Source: Anisus vortex
Taxonomy: Eukaryota > Mollusca > Gastropoda > Planorbidae
Reading direction: 5' to 3'
Assembly: GCA_949126835.1 (NCBI GenBank)
Contig: OX421494.1
Location: forward strand, 55,184,358-55,248,357
DNA length: 64,000 nucleotides
The translations under genes were made by a program, and so were the position numbers. A model generated the notes under the pieces. That model was given only the letters and a program-made list of their open reading frames with translations, searched no databases and was not told the DNA's origin. This document shows positions 35,201-45,700 of the stretch, one piece after another (within the stretch, counting starts at the first letter, position 1; every line of letters starts with the position of its first letter).

Positions 35201-37054
35201 GTATTGTTTTTTCTTGGATATGGAATGCACCACATCTCCAGCAATATCATTTCCCAGTATTAAAGAAACGCCTTTAAACGGAAGTGATTTGTATACACCC
35301 ACAACTACATTTCCAGTGAAGTACGCACTCTTCAGCTGTATTTGATGCAAAGGAACTTGTACATTTTTCCTTGATACACCTTGAATAGTAAGATCCTGTC
35401 CTGTATATGTCGATTGTGACGTAGGAACAGTATTCTCTAAAAGTAGTGAAACCTCAGCCCCTGTATCACGGAGTATTCTGATGTTCTTTTCACTAGTGAC
35501 ACCATTTATTATGGATGACACGGTACCTTCTTCAATGAATGGTAAACAATTGCTTGGTATCTCAGTATCGATGAGATCTGTATCCAAGTTATTTTTGTAA
35601 GAGGTATGTTTAGTACTCATGGTGGTTCTATCTGATATAGACTCCTTGGAGCTCAGATTAGAATTAGAATTATTGAAAACCATTGTCTCTATTTCAGGAA
35701 CTATTTCTGGTTTCAAGTTTCCTAGATACGTGTGTTTTGTCAGGTTATCTGCATTAGCACTAGGTATCTCTGTTTGAGTTCTAACATCCTTCTTTACATT
35801 TACATGAGTTCTTTGCTTTGGCATTGCTACATACGATAAGACAACATTCTTTTTATTCGGGTTCCCATTCAATATCCAGCACTTTTCCTTAGTATGTCCA
35901 ATTCGTTTACAATGGCTACAGGTTGGCTTGGAATTTGTTGGACCTTCATTGCTCTGCTGATGTCTCTTTGATTGATAGGATTCATTTGGATTTATGGTTT
36001 TCTTTTCTACCTTCATATCTCGATTCTGGAATTTTGATTTATCAACTGTTGTAAATTTATTGCTGGAATGGATAATAACATATTCGTCTGCCATTACTGC
36101 TGCTGTTTCTACTTGTTCTACACCTTTGTCTGCTAAATGTATTCTTACATCACCTCTGATGTTATTGTTAAAGTCTTCCATTAGCATAAGATTAGCTAAT
36201 TTATCAAAGTCTTTGTTTACACCTTTGGATCGAATCCATCTTTCAAAATATTTCTTTTTCTGTCTTAGAAAATCAACATGGGATTGTTCCTGTTCTTTCT
36301 TAGACTCACGAAACACTTTTCTATATTTTTCAGGTGTTAATGCATAACTTAGCAGTACTCTATTCTTGATCAGTTCATAATCATACAATTCCTCTTCAGT
36401 AAGACTTAATACAACATCAAGTGCCTTTCCTTTATTCAGAGCTGAGCGTAGAAGTATAGCTTTCTTGCCCTCGGGAAATTGATAGTCTCTAGCGTTTCTC
36501 TCGAAAATCATGAAGAACTCTTCCACCGAATTATCTTCAAAAACTGGAATATGTTTCTTAAACTTATACAGTTCTGCATCTGCTTCAGAGCTTGCATTCG
36601 AATGATTTGACGTACGAGACCTTGCTATCTCAATTCTTTCTTGGCTTGCTATTTTCTCTCTTGCTATTTCTCTTTCCATCTCAATTCTCTGGCTTTCTCT
36701 TTCTCTTTCCATCTCTAATTCCATCTTTCTTAACTCAAGTTTAAATTTCAATTCTTCACTTAAGTCACCAGTTGTATGCTTTACTCTTTGTTTTATAGGA
36801 AAAGGTAATTCATCATCTGATTCATCATTAATGTTATCATTAGCAGTAGTTTCTTCAATAATTAGTGTACCTTGTTTTCTTAAACACTCAGTTACCTCTT
36901 GAAGTAATTTAGTTTTTGATGGCCTAGTTTCTGTGATAGAAATGCCCAATGATTTAGCCAATTCTTTTAATTGTATCATTGACATTTTATTAAGCTGTTC
37001 TGAGGTTAGATCAAATATCTCTGGATCCAATGTAAGATTATTTGTGGCCTCCAT
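32246..37054 (-). CDS. Gag-pol polyprotein, order gag-PR-INT-RT-RNase H
   Basis: 1602 aa, uninterrupted. Residues about 100-140 are a charged coiled coil. About 160-335 are a capsid region whose C-terminal half (from about 255) resembles the SCAN-domain fold pattern. The zinc knuckle is C379-X2-C382-X4-H387-X4-C392. The protease has ILRDTGAE (D530) and ILGNDIAGD near 599. Integrase has a zinc-binding region with GHLG and CKSCNTCQ (about 753-797), a D827, D886, E922 triad with 35 residues between the last two, and a GPY motif near 1060. Reverse transcriptase covers about 1190-1400, with FCVDYRKLNQVTKTDSYPIP, D1277 and YLDD at 1337-1340. RNase H has D1486, E1526/E1528, D1555 and a final ADTLSRM. 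All catalytic residues appear intact. RT and INT are Ty3/gypsy type, yet INT precedes RT, as in Gmr1-like elements. Confidence 0.95.
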   Translation of the reverse strand: MEATNNLTLDPEIFDLTSEQLNKMSMIQLKELAKSLGISITETRPSKTKLLQEVTECLRKQGTLIIEETTANDNINDESDDELPFPIKQRVKHTTGDLSEELKFKLELRKMELEMERERESQRIEMEREIAREKIASQERIEIARSRTSNHSNASSEADAELYKFKKHIPVFEDNSVEEFFMIFERNARDYQFPEGKKAILLRSALNKGKALDVVLSLTEEELYDYELIKNRVLLSYALTPEKYRKVFRESKKEQEQSHVDFLRQKKKYFERWIRSKGVNKDFDKLANLMLMEDFNNNIRGDVRIHLADKGVEQVETAAVMADEYVIIHSSNKFTTVDKSKFQNRDMKVEKKTINPNESYQSKRHQQSNEGPTNSKPTCSHCKRIGHTKEKCWILNGNPNKKNVVLSYVAMPKQRTHVNVKKDVRTQTEIPSANADNLTKHTYLGNLKPEIVPEIETMVFNNSNSNLSSKESISDRTTMSTKHTSYKNNLDTDLIDTEIPSNCLPFIEEGTVSSIINGVTSEKNIRILRDTGAEVSLLLENTVPTSQSTYTGQDLTIQGVSRKNVQVPLHQIQLKSAYFTGNVVVGVYKSLPFKGVSLILGNDIAGDVVHSISKKKQYLNKSESFIKPICIVTRGMAQQQKSVETMSKSKIEPEIDLQATFLADILSGPSVKTTESNLSPRQLLLLEQNRDSGIKHLKKKVITEQEAEIKGNGFFLKEGILMQKWRDVKCDNDNCREGSQIVVPAIYRNDILHMAHDTPYAGHLGVNKTYRRILPYFYWPGLHRDVTKYCKSCNTCQIVGKPNQTIPVAPLKPIPAFAEPFSHLLIDCVGPLPKTKTGHQYLFTIMCTATRYPEAIPLRTINADKISDALIAFCSRYGLPKTIQSDQGSNFTSKLFNQVLKKLGIQHATSTAYHPQSQGALERYHQTLKTMLRTYCFENTEDWDRGIPFALFATRETVQESLGFSPFELVFGHSVRGPLKLLQETLLNSDEETGLVAYVEQFSNRIYHAFNHVKDNLLQAQKRMKGYYDVKARSRCFHPGDKVLMLTQLSGQPLSAKYTGPYQVLDKISDVTYLVKTPDRRKTQRLCHINMLKPYVVREEQTDIRPVSAIKTVETPPPKFKKTIIESKLQNTEALKNLNDKLAHLDLGEQTSIKGLIYDHVNLFSDVPNKTTSVTHDVVFKDDNVKPFKQHPYRVNPIQLEHIRKEIDYMLSNDIITHSNSDWSSPCVLVPKSDGSLRFCVDYRKLNQVTKTDSYPIPRIDDLIDRVSTANYVTKIDLLTAYFQIPLTDRAQEVSTFVTPDGLYKFKVMPFGMVNAPASFQRLINTIIHDIPQCHAYLDDIVVFSNNFNDHLHQLNLLFQKLKQANLTINLVKSQFCHAEIEYLGHVVGNGKVKPVNAKVKAIQEFPVPKTQKQLRGFLGMAGYYRKFCKNFSIITCPLTNLLRKKNQFKWTQECDQTFNDIKDILTKAPVLVSPDYTKPFRITVDSCNTGMGAVISQIGDDSLEHPISFCSKKFNPHEVNYSTIEQELLGLIQALKHFNYYVNGSQFPIEIFTDHNPLVFLSRIKQNQRILRWSLFIQAYNLKITHLSGKDNIVADTLSRM

Positions 37055-37458
37055 TTTATATTATTAAAAGTTACTGTAAATCTTGTTAATAATACAATAA
37101 AAGTGTCCAACTTACTTTCTGTCCTTTGAATAATTCACTACACCACACAGTTCAGATTTTTCACAACAAGGTCATAAAAATAATACTTTCTTAGAGTTAC
37201 TTTGTTCGATAAGGTAATACACCAGATAATTTTCCAGGCTGAATAGTTAAGTTTTCCGATTCTCAATAGCAATGTTCAATTCAATCACAATCTTTAGTAT
37301 ATTGTATATTGTTCATATTTTCCAACACAATCCATCCAAGTTACGAGTATGTATTACGGCAGTTGTAAATAGTTTGTGTAAATAGTATAACGATTCTTGA
37401 AGTTGAAGTAAATCCTCTAAACGTTTGTTAGTAAATCACTGACGAGCAAAACCCATTT

Positions 37459-38496
37459 TATTACAAGGCAATTTATTCACCATAATAAATTATGGATGAG
37501 ACCTTCTATTTATATCACACAGGTATAATTATGATTTATAATGTTATTACGGCTAGAGCCCCCATTCAATTTATGAAAATAATAGTTATAGTATTGTTAT
37601 TATTAGTGTGAGTATCCTTGTATTAGTGAAGATCTTATTATATCATTCTGAAGTTTATTTGTAGTTGTCTAGAGTATTCCGTGGTTCTTAGTATCCCCTG
37701 GCAATTCACATAGCGTAGTTTTAGAGTTTTCAGTTAATTTGCTTCATGTATAATTATTTATGTGGCTCATATTATACAGCAAGAACCTCGATGTCGAGTG
37801 GTAGTGTAGATTATTAATATAGTTGAATAAATATTACACATACACACATGTATATAACTTTGAAATATCGACGTTAACCAAGTTGTGTAGAAAGCAACGA
37901 TAAATTTGGTTTAATTTACAACATCAATCCAGTAGGAATCCAAATAATATTATATACACAATCAAGAAATACACATATTCCAATTAGTAATGAATATCCT
38001 CAATGAACATATAGCATTGTAGTTAATAGTAGGATAATAAATTTTCCATCATACAAATCAAATAGAAACGATACTCAGAGCGGAGAATATTTGATGTTAC
38101 TAGATCGAATGCAAGCCAAGAACTGACTAAAAGTGTCGAATTGCGTAGAAATATATTACGGGTCAATCGTTGGAAAAACCAGACAGCCTAGTGACACGAG
38201 AATTTTAATCAAGCCCGCATGTTGACTACGTGATCAGATACTTTTTATTAAGAACAAGCAATATTGCTCTAACAAAATAAGGAGAGACCGGACGACCTTG
38301 ACATGCTGTATTCGCGTGCACAGTTCATGTTTTTTTATCGAGGTTAATAAAAAACAATAATGCTCAAATTAGGTTAGGAAAAACCCGGGGGGAAACTTTG
38401 AGCTGAGAAATATTTTATATCGTTTAAACGCAATTCGCTTAAATGATTTAGTTGGTTTATTAACATTACAATGTAGGGAATTTACGTTTCGTAACA
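37459..38496 (-). repeat. 5' LTR (element orientation)
   Basis: 1038 bp. It differs from the other LTR only by one extra G at about 38390 as far as I can read. It drives transcription on the minus strand towards the gag start at 37054. Confidence 0.93.
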
Positions 38497-38710
38497 ATAG
38501 TCAATGATCCTAGAAACATTTAAAGTAGAAAATACAGTCCTCCTATGTATGGAGGAAGGTATACCTAATAAATTTATTAGCATGTAACCCACCTCTTTAT
38601 TTTTAGTTTAGCAAGAGGTTTTGTACACACAAAATTTATTGAAAATCGACTATGCAAAATAAATTATGACTTCACTAAATGACTAAATGTTTGATCTTGT
38701 TAGTTTAATG

Positions 38711-39045
38711 CAGGGGTCAGGAACCTTTTTTCTGAGAGAGCCATGTACACCACATATTTTGAAAAGTAATTCTGTTAGAGCCATTCATTAATTATGTTTA
38801 TAACTAAAAATTCAAGTAAATGTGTGAATTTTGTGTAGTTTCAACACTAAAAGAACAATAATTATGTCTCTGAATTCTTCTGATGCTTTAGCTCATTTGT
38901 AGAATGAAATATTGATATGCAATTAATATGTAGATCAAAAAGTCTAAGAAAACATTTTTTTAATAATCGAACATTTGTCTGCGAGCCAGATGCAGCCATC
39001 AAAAGAGCCACATCTGGCTCATGAGCCATGGGCTCCCGACCCCTG
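38711..39045. mobile_element. hAT-type MITE
   Basis: It begins CAGGGGTCAGGAACC and ends GGGCTCCCGACCCCTG, an imperfect inverted repeat. The left flank is GTTTAATG; the right flank is GTTTAAGTTTAATG, so a target duplication is likely but blurred. The interior has paired GAGCCA motifs near both ends. Confidence 0.7.
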
Positions 39046-39473
39046 GTTTAAGTTTAATGTGTTGCTACCATCTGCAAATTAACTTTTCAATAAATGCAAA
39101 AAAAAAAAAAAAAAGGTTTTTAAATTTAAATGTTGAACTTGAACCTGATAAATTATTTTTAGAAATGATTGAAAACTTGAACAGGATTTAAATTTCACAG
39201 TGAAGTGATTGTTTATCTTGGTAATATTTAAAATTCTCTCGCAATGCAAAATTGTTTAAATTGTTACAAATCTTTTTCTTTTTCCATTTTCACTACAATG
39301 ACTTCTGTAATTTTGAACTAATTAACAAATTTTAACAGATCCCTAATTATAGTTAATAATCTTCAATAAAACATCTATGTTAATTTGCCGTGGGATTGCA
39401 TAAAAAATGAACAGGATCTGAGAAAACTCTATCATACAATTAACACAAACAAATAATAATATTGAGTCCTTTG

Positions 39474-39479
39474 TTTAAT
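39474..39479 (-). terminator. Candidate polyadenylation signal of RPL18
   Basis: ATTAAA on the minus strand, 40 bp after the RPL18 stop, fits the short 3' UTRs of ribosomal protein genes. Confidence 0.5.
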
Positions 39480-39518
39480 GTGAATAAACAGAATAATTGT
39501 CCACACAAACTTTTTCTC

Positions 39519-42297
39519 TTATGCTTTGTATCCTCTGCTCTTTCTGCGACCACGAGCACGTTCAAATTTGCGACCCTTGGAGCGGACAATAGGTCTGCAA
39601 GAAATAAATATAGAAGTTATAAATAGAATAACAATAATAGAAGTTGTAAATAGGTCTGCCAGAAATAATTATAGAAGTTATAAATAGAATAACAATAATA
39701 GAAGTCACAGATAGGTCTGCAACAAATAAATAGAATAACAATAATTTGTTATAAATAGGTCTGCAAGAAACAATTATAGAAGTTATAAATAGAATAACTA
39801 TAATAAAAGTTATAAATAGGTCTGCAAGAAATAATTATAGAAGTTATAAATAGAATAAAACACAAAAAAATGACTGAAATGAGAAGTTTGTTTTCAACAT
39901 ACGCAGTGTGACTGTGTGGTACACCAGGTGCCAATCCAAAGTGTCTAAATGCTTTACGGGCCTTCCTGGGACCTGGACATAAAGAAATACATTTTATATT
40001 ACTACACAAATGAATGGCTTTGTTCATGCCAATTAATTCATTACTTTTCTTCCATAAAAGAAGTGACAAGATTCAATGAACAGTTTGTCCTTTATACTGC
40101 ACATCCCAGTCCTAACTATTTGTCTGTATGTGGGAGAAACTTTACTAGCTCAATGACAGTCCATATGGAATATTGAGTAGTCAGTCCACTTGCAAAAAGT
40201 ACTTAGTCAAAAAAATTCTTGCATATCCCCATTTACCTTAGCATCAATATTATGGTTATGCATAGATTAAGTCTAAAAAAAATGCCAGGCGATATAGAGA
40301 GATAATAGACATCTTAACAAAGGGAGTTCTTGTCTTTACTAGCATGTCTCTAATATATATATAGATATATGTTGTGGGATAAAGCAATAGTGCAGTCATT
40401 TATACAGGTCTACAAAGAATAAAGAGCTTATCTACAGACCTAAGGAAAATAATGAAAATTTCTTAGCAAAGGGTTGGGACACAATGGTCTAGCAACAGCA
40501 AGCTGATTACCACTCAGGGTTAGTAAAGAAAAATTGCCTCAAAATTCCAGGAGTTTTCCACAAGTAAATTTTTTGAAAAAAAAAACAGACACCTCGCTAC
40601 ACAACTTTTTTTTGTGTTTTACATCACTGGGACTTGTATAGCCTACATCCCAAGTTTGGACAAAAAAAAAACAAGATCTAGAAGAAAAAAAAGAACCATG
40701 GAGTGGCATCACTGGTGTCATCAACGTTTGCACGCGGAAATAAAGTGGCAAAGAGGTTTAACTCCAATAAGGCTTTCTGGAAAAGTGAAAGCACAATCTA
40801 AGAGCAGCGATTGCGATTTTTGTTTTATTAATAATTATTATTAATCTCCCTCGAAAATTAAGGAGTATTTAGTATTTTCCCAGGACTAAATGCAGTTTTA
40901 CCAGGAGTTTTAAGGTCCTGGAACACAACTTTTTGTTTTCCAGGAGCTGTACGAACCCCGCCAAAATTTAGATTGCTACTAAGCGTAGGGACTTTTCTTT
41001 AAAATTTCCCCAGCTGTGATTAATAGGACTACCTGACACTGTAGAAATGTAATGCTGGCTGGGCATTGCACTAGCAAACTTCACAAGCACCACGGTAATG
41101 TTTAAATACTAGTTCCAGGAGATGTATTAATATTTTAAGTTTAGATACCACTCACCTTGTACTAAAACAGTGTTCTGTCCTTTTGGTGAACGAAGTGCAA
41201 GCTGGTCAAATGTCAAGATTTCTCCACCAGCCTTCAGGATACGTCCACGAGCTCTATCGGTGATGCGGAGGGCACATATCTATCAATAAAAACATTTTGT
41301 TAATATAGTCCTAATGCAATGAAATATGTCAATGCAGATGGAGCCTACCTATAAATAAAGACAAGTAGATATAACAAACTTATAAATTAAAAACTTAGGC
41401 CTACCTTCAGCTTAGGTAACTTTTGGATACGGATGTCATCAGTGATAGATCCTACAACCACTGCAATTTTATCCTCTCTACCTGGTTTCTTCATCAAACG
41501 TGCCTGTGAACAATATTTATGGCACTAAATTAACTTAGCCTATATAAAGTTATATTCAGCAGACTCTGTTATTCTGTCCATACCCCCTTTAAATTATTCA
41601 AGCTTAACTGCGAAATTGTGTGTTTGTAGGCAATAGGGGCTAATATTTAAAGTATATTTAAAGTATAAATACTCGGCTAAAACTAAAACTTACCAGTTTA
41701 GAAACAGCCAAAGGAGGTCTGTTTGTCCTGCTCATAAACAGTCTCTTCAGAACAACTTTATTGAAATTAGAGTTGGTACGCCTTGCAAGGAAGCGGTAAA
41801 GCTGTATGGAGAAGGAAACATGACAATGTATACTCTAGTCTAGACTGTTTTGTATGCTGATAAACTGTTTAGCCATTGCCCCAAATAAAAATAAATGCAA
41901 GTAGGCCTAATGAAGTAATGCAAGAACAAAACAATGACAAACAAAACTTTCTATTTTATCACCCATATTTTTGTATGTTAATATAAATAGTTAAAATTAC
42001 CAAAATGACTAAGGATGAGTAAATAAATTTTTAATAGGAATAAATAAACACGAATTTAAATTCCGAACTGGAATATTACTTACTTTTACTAACAGCCTCA
42101 AGTAAATATCATCACTTTTAGGTTCGGTCCTGCGGACCTTTCTGTCGTACTTATGACAGATATCGATACCCTGTAATGAAAATTGAATTAAAAAAGCATT
42201 GAGATAATTTATAAACTATTAATGGCACTAGGATTAATAGTTTTAACAATGGATATTATGGAGATTTTTAATGTTCCAATATTTACAAACTCACCAT
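39519..42297 (-). CDS. RPL18: 60S ribosomal protein L18 (eL18), 7 coding exons
   Basis: Minus-strand coding exons: 42297-42295, 42170-42084, 41801-41694, 41503-41405, 41279-41156, 39972-39903, 39594-39519. All are GT-AG, giving 188 aa, the usual eL18 length. The first coding exon holds only the ATG, followed by GTGAG. Recognisable stretches are [66 protein letters not shown] and the basic end [19 protein letters not shown]. It is a core large-subunit ribosomal protein of the cytosol. Intron 6 is a tandem array of its own acceptor; intron 5 carries a possible hAT relic. Confidence 0.97.
39590..39870 (-). repeat. 61-bp tandem array carrying the RPL18 exon 7 acceptor
   Basis: On the minus strand each unit reads TTATTTCTTGCAG followed by ACCTAT, the true acceptor and exon 7 start. 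The first exon base would be at 39594 (true), 39655, 39716, 39760 and 39821, so spacings are 61, 61, 44 and 61 bp. The rest of the unit is TATAACTTCTATTATTGTTA-like. Two copies have changes (CTGGCAG and TTGTTGCAG), but all keep the AG. The array occupies nearly the whole 308-bp intron 6. Confidence 0.9.
40516..40971. mobile_element. Possible degenerate hAT-type element in RPL18 intron 5
   Basis: The left end reads CAGGGTTAGTAAAG and then TTCCAGGAGTTTTCC. The right end reads TTCCAGGAGCTGTACGAACCCC. This resembles hAT relics with CAGGGTTCGTAC-type termini and a TCCAGGA subterminal motif, but the match is poor. Confidence 0.35.
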
Positions 42298-42313
42298 TTT
42301 GCTGGTTACTGAT

Positions 42314-42323
42314 AAAAAGGAAG
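42314..42323 (-). promoter_or_regulatory. Candidate 5' terminal oligopyrimidine (TOP) start of RPL18
   Basis: On the minus strand CTTCCTTTTT lies 17-26 bases before the ATG. Ribosomal protein mRNAs typically begin with C followed by pyrimidines. The transcription start itself is inferred. Confidence 0.45.
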
Positions 42324-42329
42324 TACGTC

Positions 42330-43010
42330 ACGGAATTATCTTCCCTTGTCGGAAATGACCTTTCCAATGAACTTATACACAAAATATTTCGACTTCTTAT
42401 ATTTTTCTAATCGAATGCTGGCGACTAAAACGGCACCACGATAAATTTTAGCAATAGCCTAAATACAGTACATAATGTCGATTCACTCTTGTTCTGCTCC
42501 TTTTTTTAATACTAAAATAGTTGTGATAGACACACCCGTACTTTATTTTGTGTATAGTTGGCCTATGCCTATATCGGCCAATATCGGCGTAACCAGGGCA
42601 AATGCATGGATTTCGCTAAAACATTGAAGTAATTAAATTATTTTTTAATTTAGATTGTAGCAATTTTTAAAGCCTAAATATTTGAATTATTTATGTTTTT
42701 GAAAAATAAACGTTCATATTTCCGTTATTTAAAAAAACAGCTGAAAACAGACTTCCAAAAGCATTCATGAGTGTGCCAGAATGACTGAGAATGATGGCCT
42801 GTGAGCCAAACCAGACCAACGGGCATATCGATATTTTATTTTAGGCTAAATAGAAAATACTTTGTAATTAAAATTTATAGTTATAATTCGATCCTGAGAT
42901 TTTGTTAAAAACTTTACCCCCCCCCCCCACCACATACCTAATTAATATGATATTTTGAATTTAAAAGTCTCTTATACCAGTAGGCCGACTCTATAATAAG
43001 TCCAGGGCGT
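42330..43010. other. Spacer upstream of RPL18
   Basis: AT-rich and without recognisable genes. A C run lies at about 42918-42930. It presumably includes the RPL18 promoter. Confidence 0.4.
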
Positions 43011-44490
43011 TACGGATGAAAGGGTGGGTCAAGTCGTCTTAGCTCCGAGACCCTGTCCTGCTAGGCATGTCGCCATGCGGCCCACAGAAAGGGCACGCCA
43101 CATGTTATAGGTATCCCTCAGATACATGCAATACACCCGCCTCCCCTGCGGCATTACCCCGTACCGGTATATACCTGCACAAATACCTACCAGACTATAG
43201 GCTGGTCATCCAGACGCATGGCTTAACGAGACGGGTAGGCAATTGTTGCGCTTATTACTCCTACCACCCACCGAGCTTCGGTGGGCTTTCGCCCGAGCAA
43301 TGATCCACGGATACGCAATGTTTATAGGCTTACAGACGTTCCTTTTAGATCGAAGATTATTACGTCCACTAAGCCCAAAACTCCTGCAGGGCGCCAGGAA
43401 TCGGTCGGCGGCAGGTATAGAACCCACGACGTGTCGGTTGACTGCCCGGTGAACTAACTGCAGGACCAGCCGCAATGGGGGACGTTCCCCATGCGTTAGC
43501 CCAACAATGTACTCTTATTGGGTGCGTGTCGGTGGTTTACAAGCTTCGCCACCTTTGAGGCCCATGTGTACAGAGACGATATGACGATAGGTTGACCTTT
43601 CATATCCACTTAAAAGTCCTTCAAGGCCGGTCGGACAAATAGCGATTGCTCAGCCGTCTCTTCTGAATCCCTGCAGTTTCAATATCGTGAATCAAGAGGG
43701 GGATTAAGCCCCTGTCGGACAGTGCCAAGTTCAAAATTGAACAATTGTGCTGGGTCTCTATCAATGTTCAGCTTGATTTGGCCATTTTGGATGCTGCCAC
43801 ACACCATCGGCCCTCTTGCCAGACTCGTCACAGCTCGTGTACCACCGTTCAGCCTCTCACTCACGGGTAGTTCTGTGGGCATTCTCTAATGAGCACGGGT
43901 TTCTTATCTAAGGTGTCCGCCATCTCGTTCTCAGTGACACCTACATGACCAGGTATTCACTGGAGGGAGATCACTCCGTGCCTAGAGATCAGATCTGAAA
44001 TAGCCAATAGCGAGCGAGACAGGGGCCAGGTCCCCAAGCCGTCGATGGCACACCAGTGATGACGGCTACATCGGCTACCATCTCCGACTCATCTTCAAAC
44101 CTTTTCCCAATTGCCTCGATGGCTTTTCTGATGGCATCCATATCTGCTTCGCATAGTTACAGATTGCACCACAATACCCTGACAATACTTTTCTTTGGGT
44201 ATCAGACCCTGGGTACATCACAAGGGCTCAATACCCAGCACGCATCTCGACATCACTGGTGGCACTGCCATCAGTAAACGCCTTGACGCACAGCCAAACA
44301 CGAGTGCACCTTTGCGAGGGCGGTAGCAGGCCTCTCAGCCGAGCTGCTGTGTTTTCCGACTGCGGGATCAATCAAGCGTAGGCTACTTGTATACCTCCAG
44401 TATGTAGAAAGAATTGTGTCGAGGAGGCTTCACTACTGTCTCTGTGGGGCGTGTGATCCCCCGGGGATCTCCCTGCTCAGACTAAAAGCG
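43011..44490 (-). mobile_element. RNase H-bearing LINE relic (I/jockey-like), with nested SINE
   Basis: Minus-strand pieces read AFTDGSAT and ALVMYPGSDT (about 44280-44170), EADMDAIRKAIEAIGKRFED (about 44150-44090), and LAISDLISRHGVISL...IPGHVGVTENEMADTLDKKP (about 44010-43890). Together these form an RNase H domain with D, E and the HVG...ENE..AD signature. A degraded C-terminal region follows towards 43011. Stops and frameshifts make it dead. A SINE B copy sits at 43331-43473. Confidence 0.75.
43331..43473 (-). mobile_element. SINE family B, antisense, inside the LINE relic
   Basis: The same unit as at 10582-10732: from the left TACAGACGTTCCTTTTAGAT, then GGCGGCAGGTATAGAACCCA (inverse B box), and the tRNA-like head ending CAGGACCAGCCGC. 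Confidence 0.7.
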
Positions 44491-45700
44491 TGATGGATAG
44501 AAGACATAGGCCTACATTTGTACAGTTGCTAGTACTACATAGATTCTAGCAGCGGCATGCACGCAGGTCTTGTAAAAGAGTCGTTCTAAACACACCCCAA
44601 ATTCATACAAATCTGATGGTCTAGTTCTCCCCACATGTGGACCAAATAGCCACACTTTGATGCATCGCACTAAAATATTTTTTTTTTATTTTGGTGTAAA
44701 ATTAATAAGCCATGCATGGAAAAAAAAATTGAATAACCACTCTTAATTGTTATAGGCTACCAACCAGTTTGTCTTCTTCTTCTTCGTATACATTACAGAA
44801 TTACAGACGCTCGTTCTATAAAGAAGAATATTGCGTCCTACGCTCATCCGTCGTTTCGAGTCTAGTCCTGCATTTCTATTAGTGTTTTAAATGATATTAA
44901 GTTATTGGTTTTCCAGGTTTGTTTAGAAAACTTATTCCATGCCCAGATGTCACTCGGGAAGAAAGAGCACTTATGTGCATTTGTTCTCGTATAAGGGATA
45001 AGGAAAGTGTTATTTGTCCTTATGTTTATCAGAGCATTGTGTAACAGATTGTTTTTGTGTTGTACACAATAGCCCTCTTACAAGTCCTCTATGTTTGAGT
45101 CAGTGGCTCTGCTCTTCCAATCACCTACACAGTCCGTTACTGTTAGGGAGATGACAAGTTAAATCATGCAGTCTTATCGGACTTCTTTGCTCGCCAGGAA
45201 CCATTCACTCTGGTGGTTCTTCATATTCCATGGCCTACACAGTAATTTTTGCATGCAGACGTGTTTTTATTACGGTAGTGTACTAGCAAAATTACCCGGC
45301 GTTGCCCGGGGCAACAATCAAGCATACCGGTATTGAAAATAACAAATGGGTAAAAGGCTACTTTCTTTTCGAAATAAAATATACTAAAAATGGCCTGTAG
45401 AAAACCACCAAGGGCAAATAATGTGTAAAAAAATAGATCTAATTCTATCGGGAATCTGGGTCAGAAGAGAAGTAAGTCATGGTTCCAAATTAAAGTAAGA
45501 CGATTCTAATTGGTGAATTTATATTATGACCAGTACATTGAAAAGCTCATATTATTAGCTCCAGTGATAAAATAATAATATAAGACACAAAGACAAGTCC
45601 TTTATGTTCACTTTGAATTTATTTCATAATATTAAAATACTGAAACTGTCAGTACAGTTGAAGATGATCATAAAAAAACAAAACAAAATGACATCTAAAA
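44491..45700. other. Spacer with a LINE family A copy
   Basis: An antisense LINE A 3' end lies at about 44798-45062 (ACAGACGCTCGTTCTATAAA through AACAGATTGTTTTTGTG). A CTAGCAAAATTACCCGGCGT block at about 45284 looks like the end of another dispersed repeat, but I cannot name it. Confidence 0.5.

Larger units (their letters stand above)
30427..38496 (-). mobile_element. Complete Ty3/gypsy-type LTR retrotransposon with copia-like domain order (Gmr1-like)
   Basis: The 8070-bp element has LTRs at 30427-31463 and 37459-38496, flanked by ATAG target duplications, and one intact gag-pol frame on the minus strand. The LTRs look identical except for one G in a G run (1037 versus 1038 bp). Termini in element orientation are TGTTAC...GTAATA. 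The region 31464-32245 between the stop and the 3' LTR is non-coding. A primer-binding site cannot be assigned: the sequence after the 5' LTR reads AAATGGGTTTTGCTCG and matches no tRNA end I recognise. There is no env-like frame. Confidence 0.93.

Noticed and set aside
37430..37458. Primer-binding site of the retrotransposon
   Set aside because: The sequence after the 5' LTR (TGGGTTTTGCTCG on the minus strand) starts with TGG but fits no tRNA 3' end I recognise, so it is not annotated.
39595..42294. Intronic snoRNA in RPL18
   Set aside because: No C box (TGATGA) with a properly spaced D box (CTGA) was found on the minus strand.
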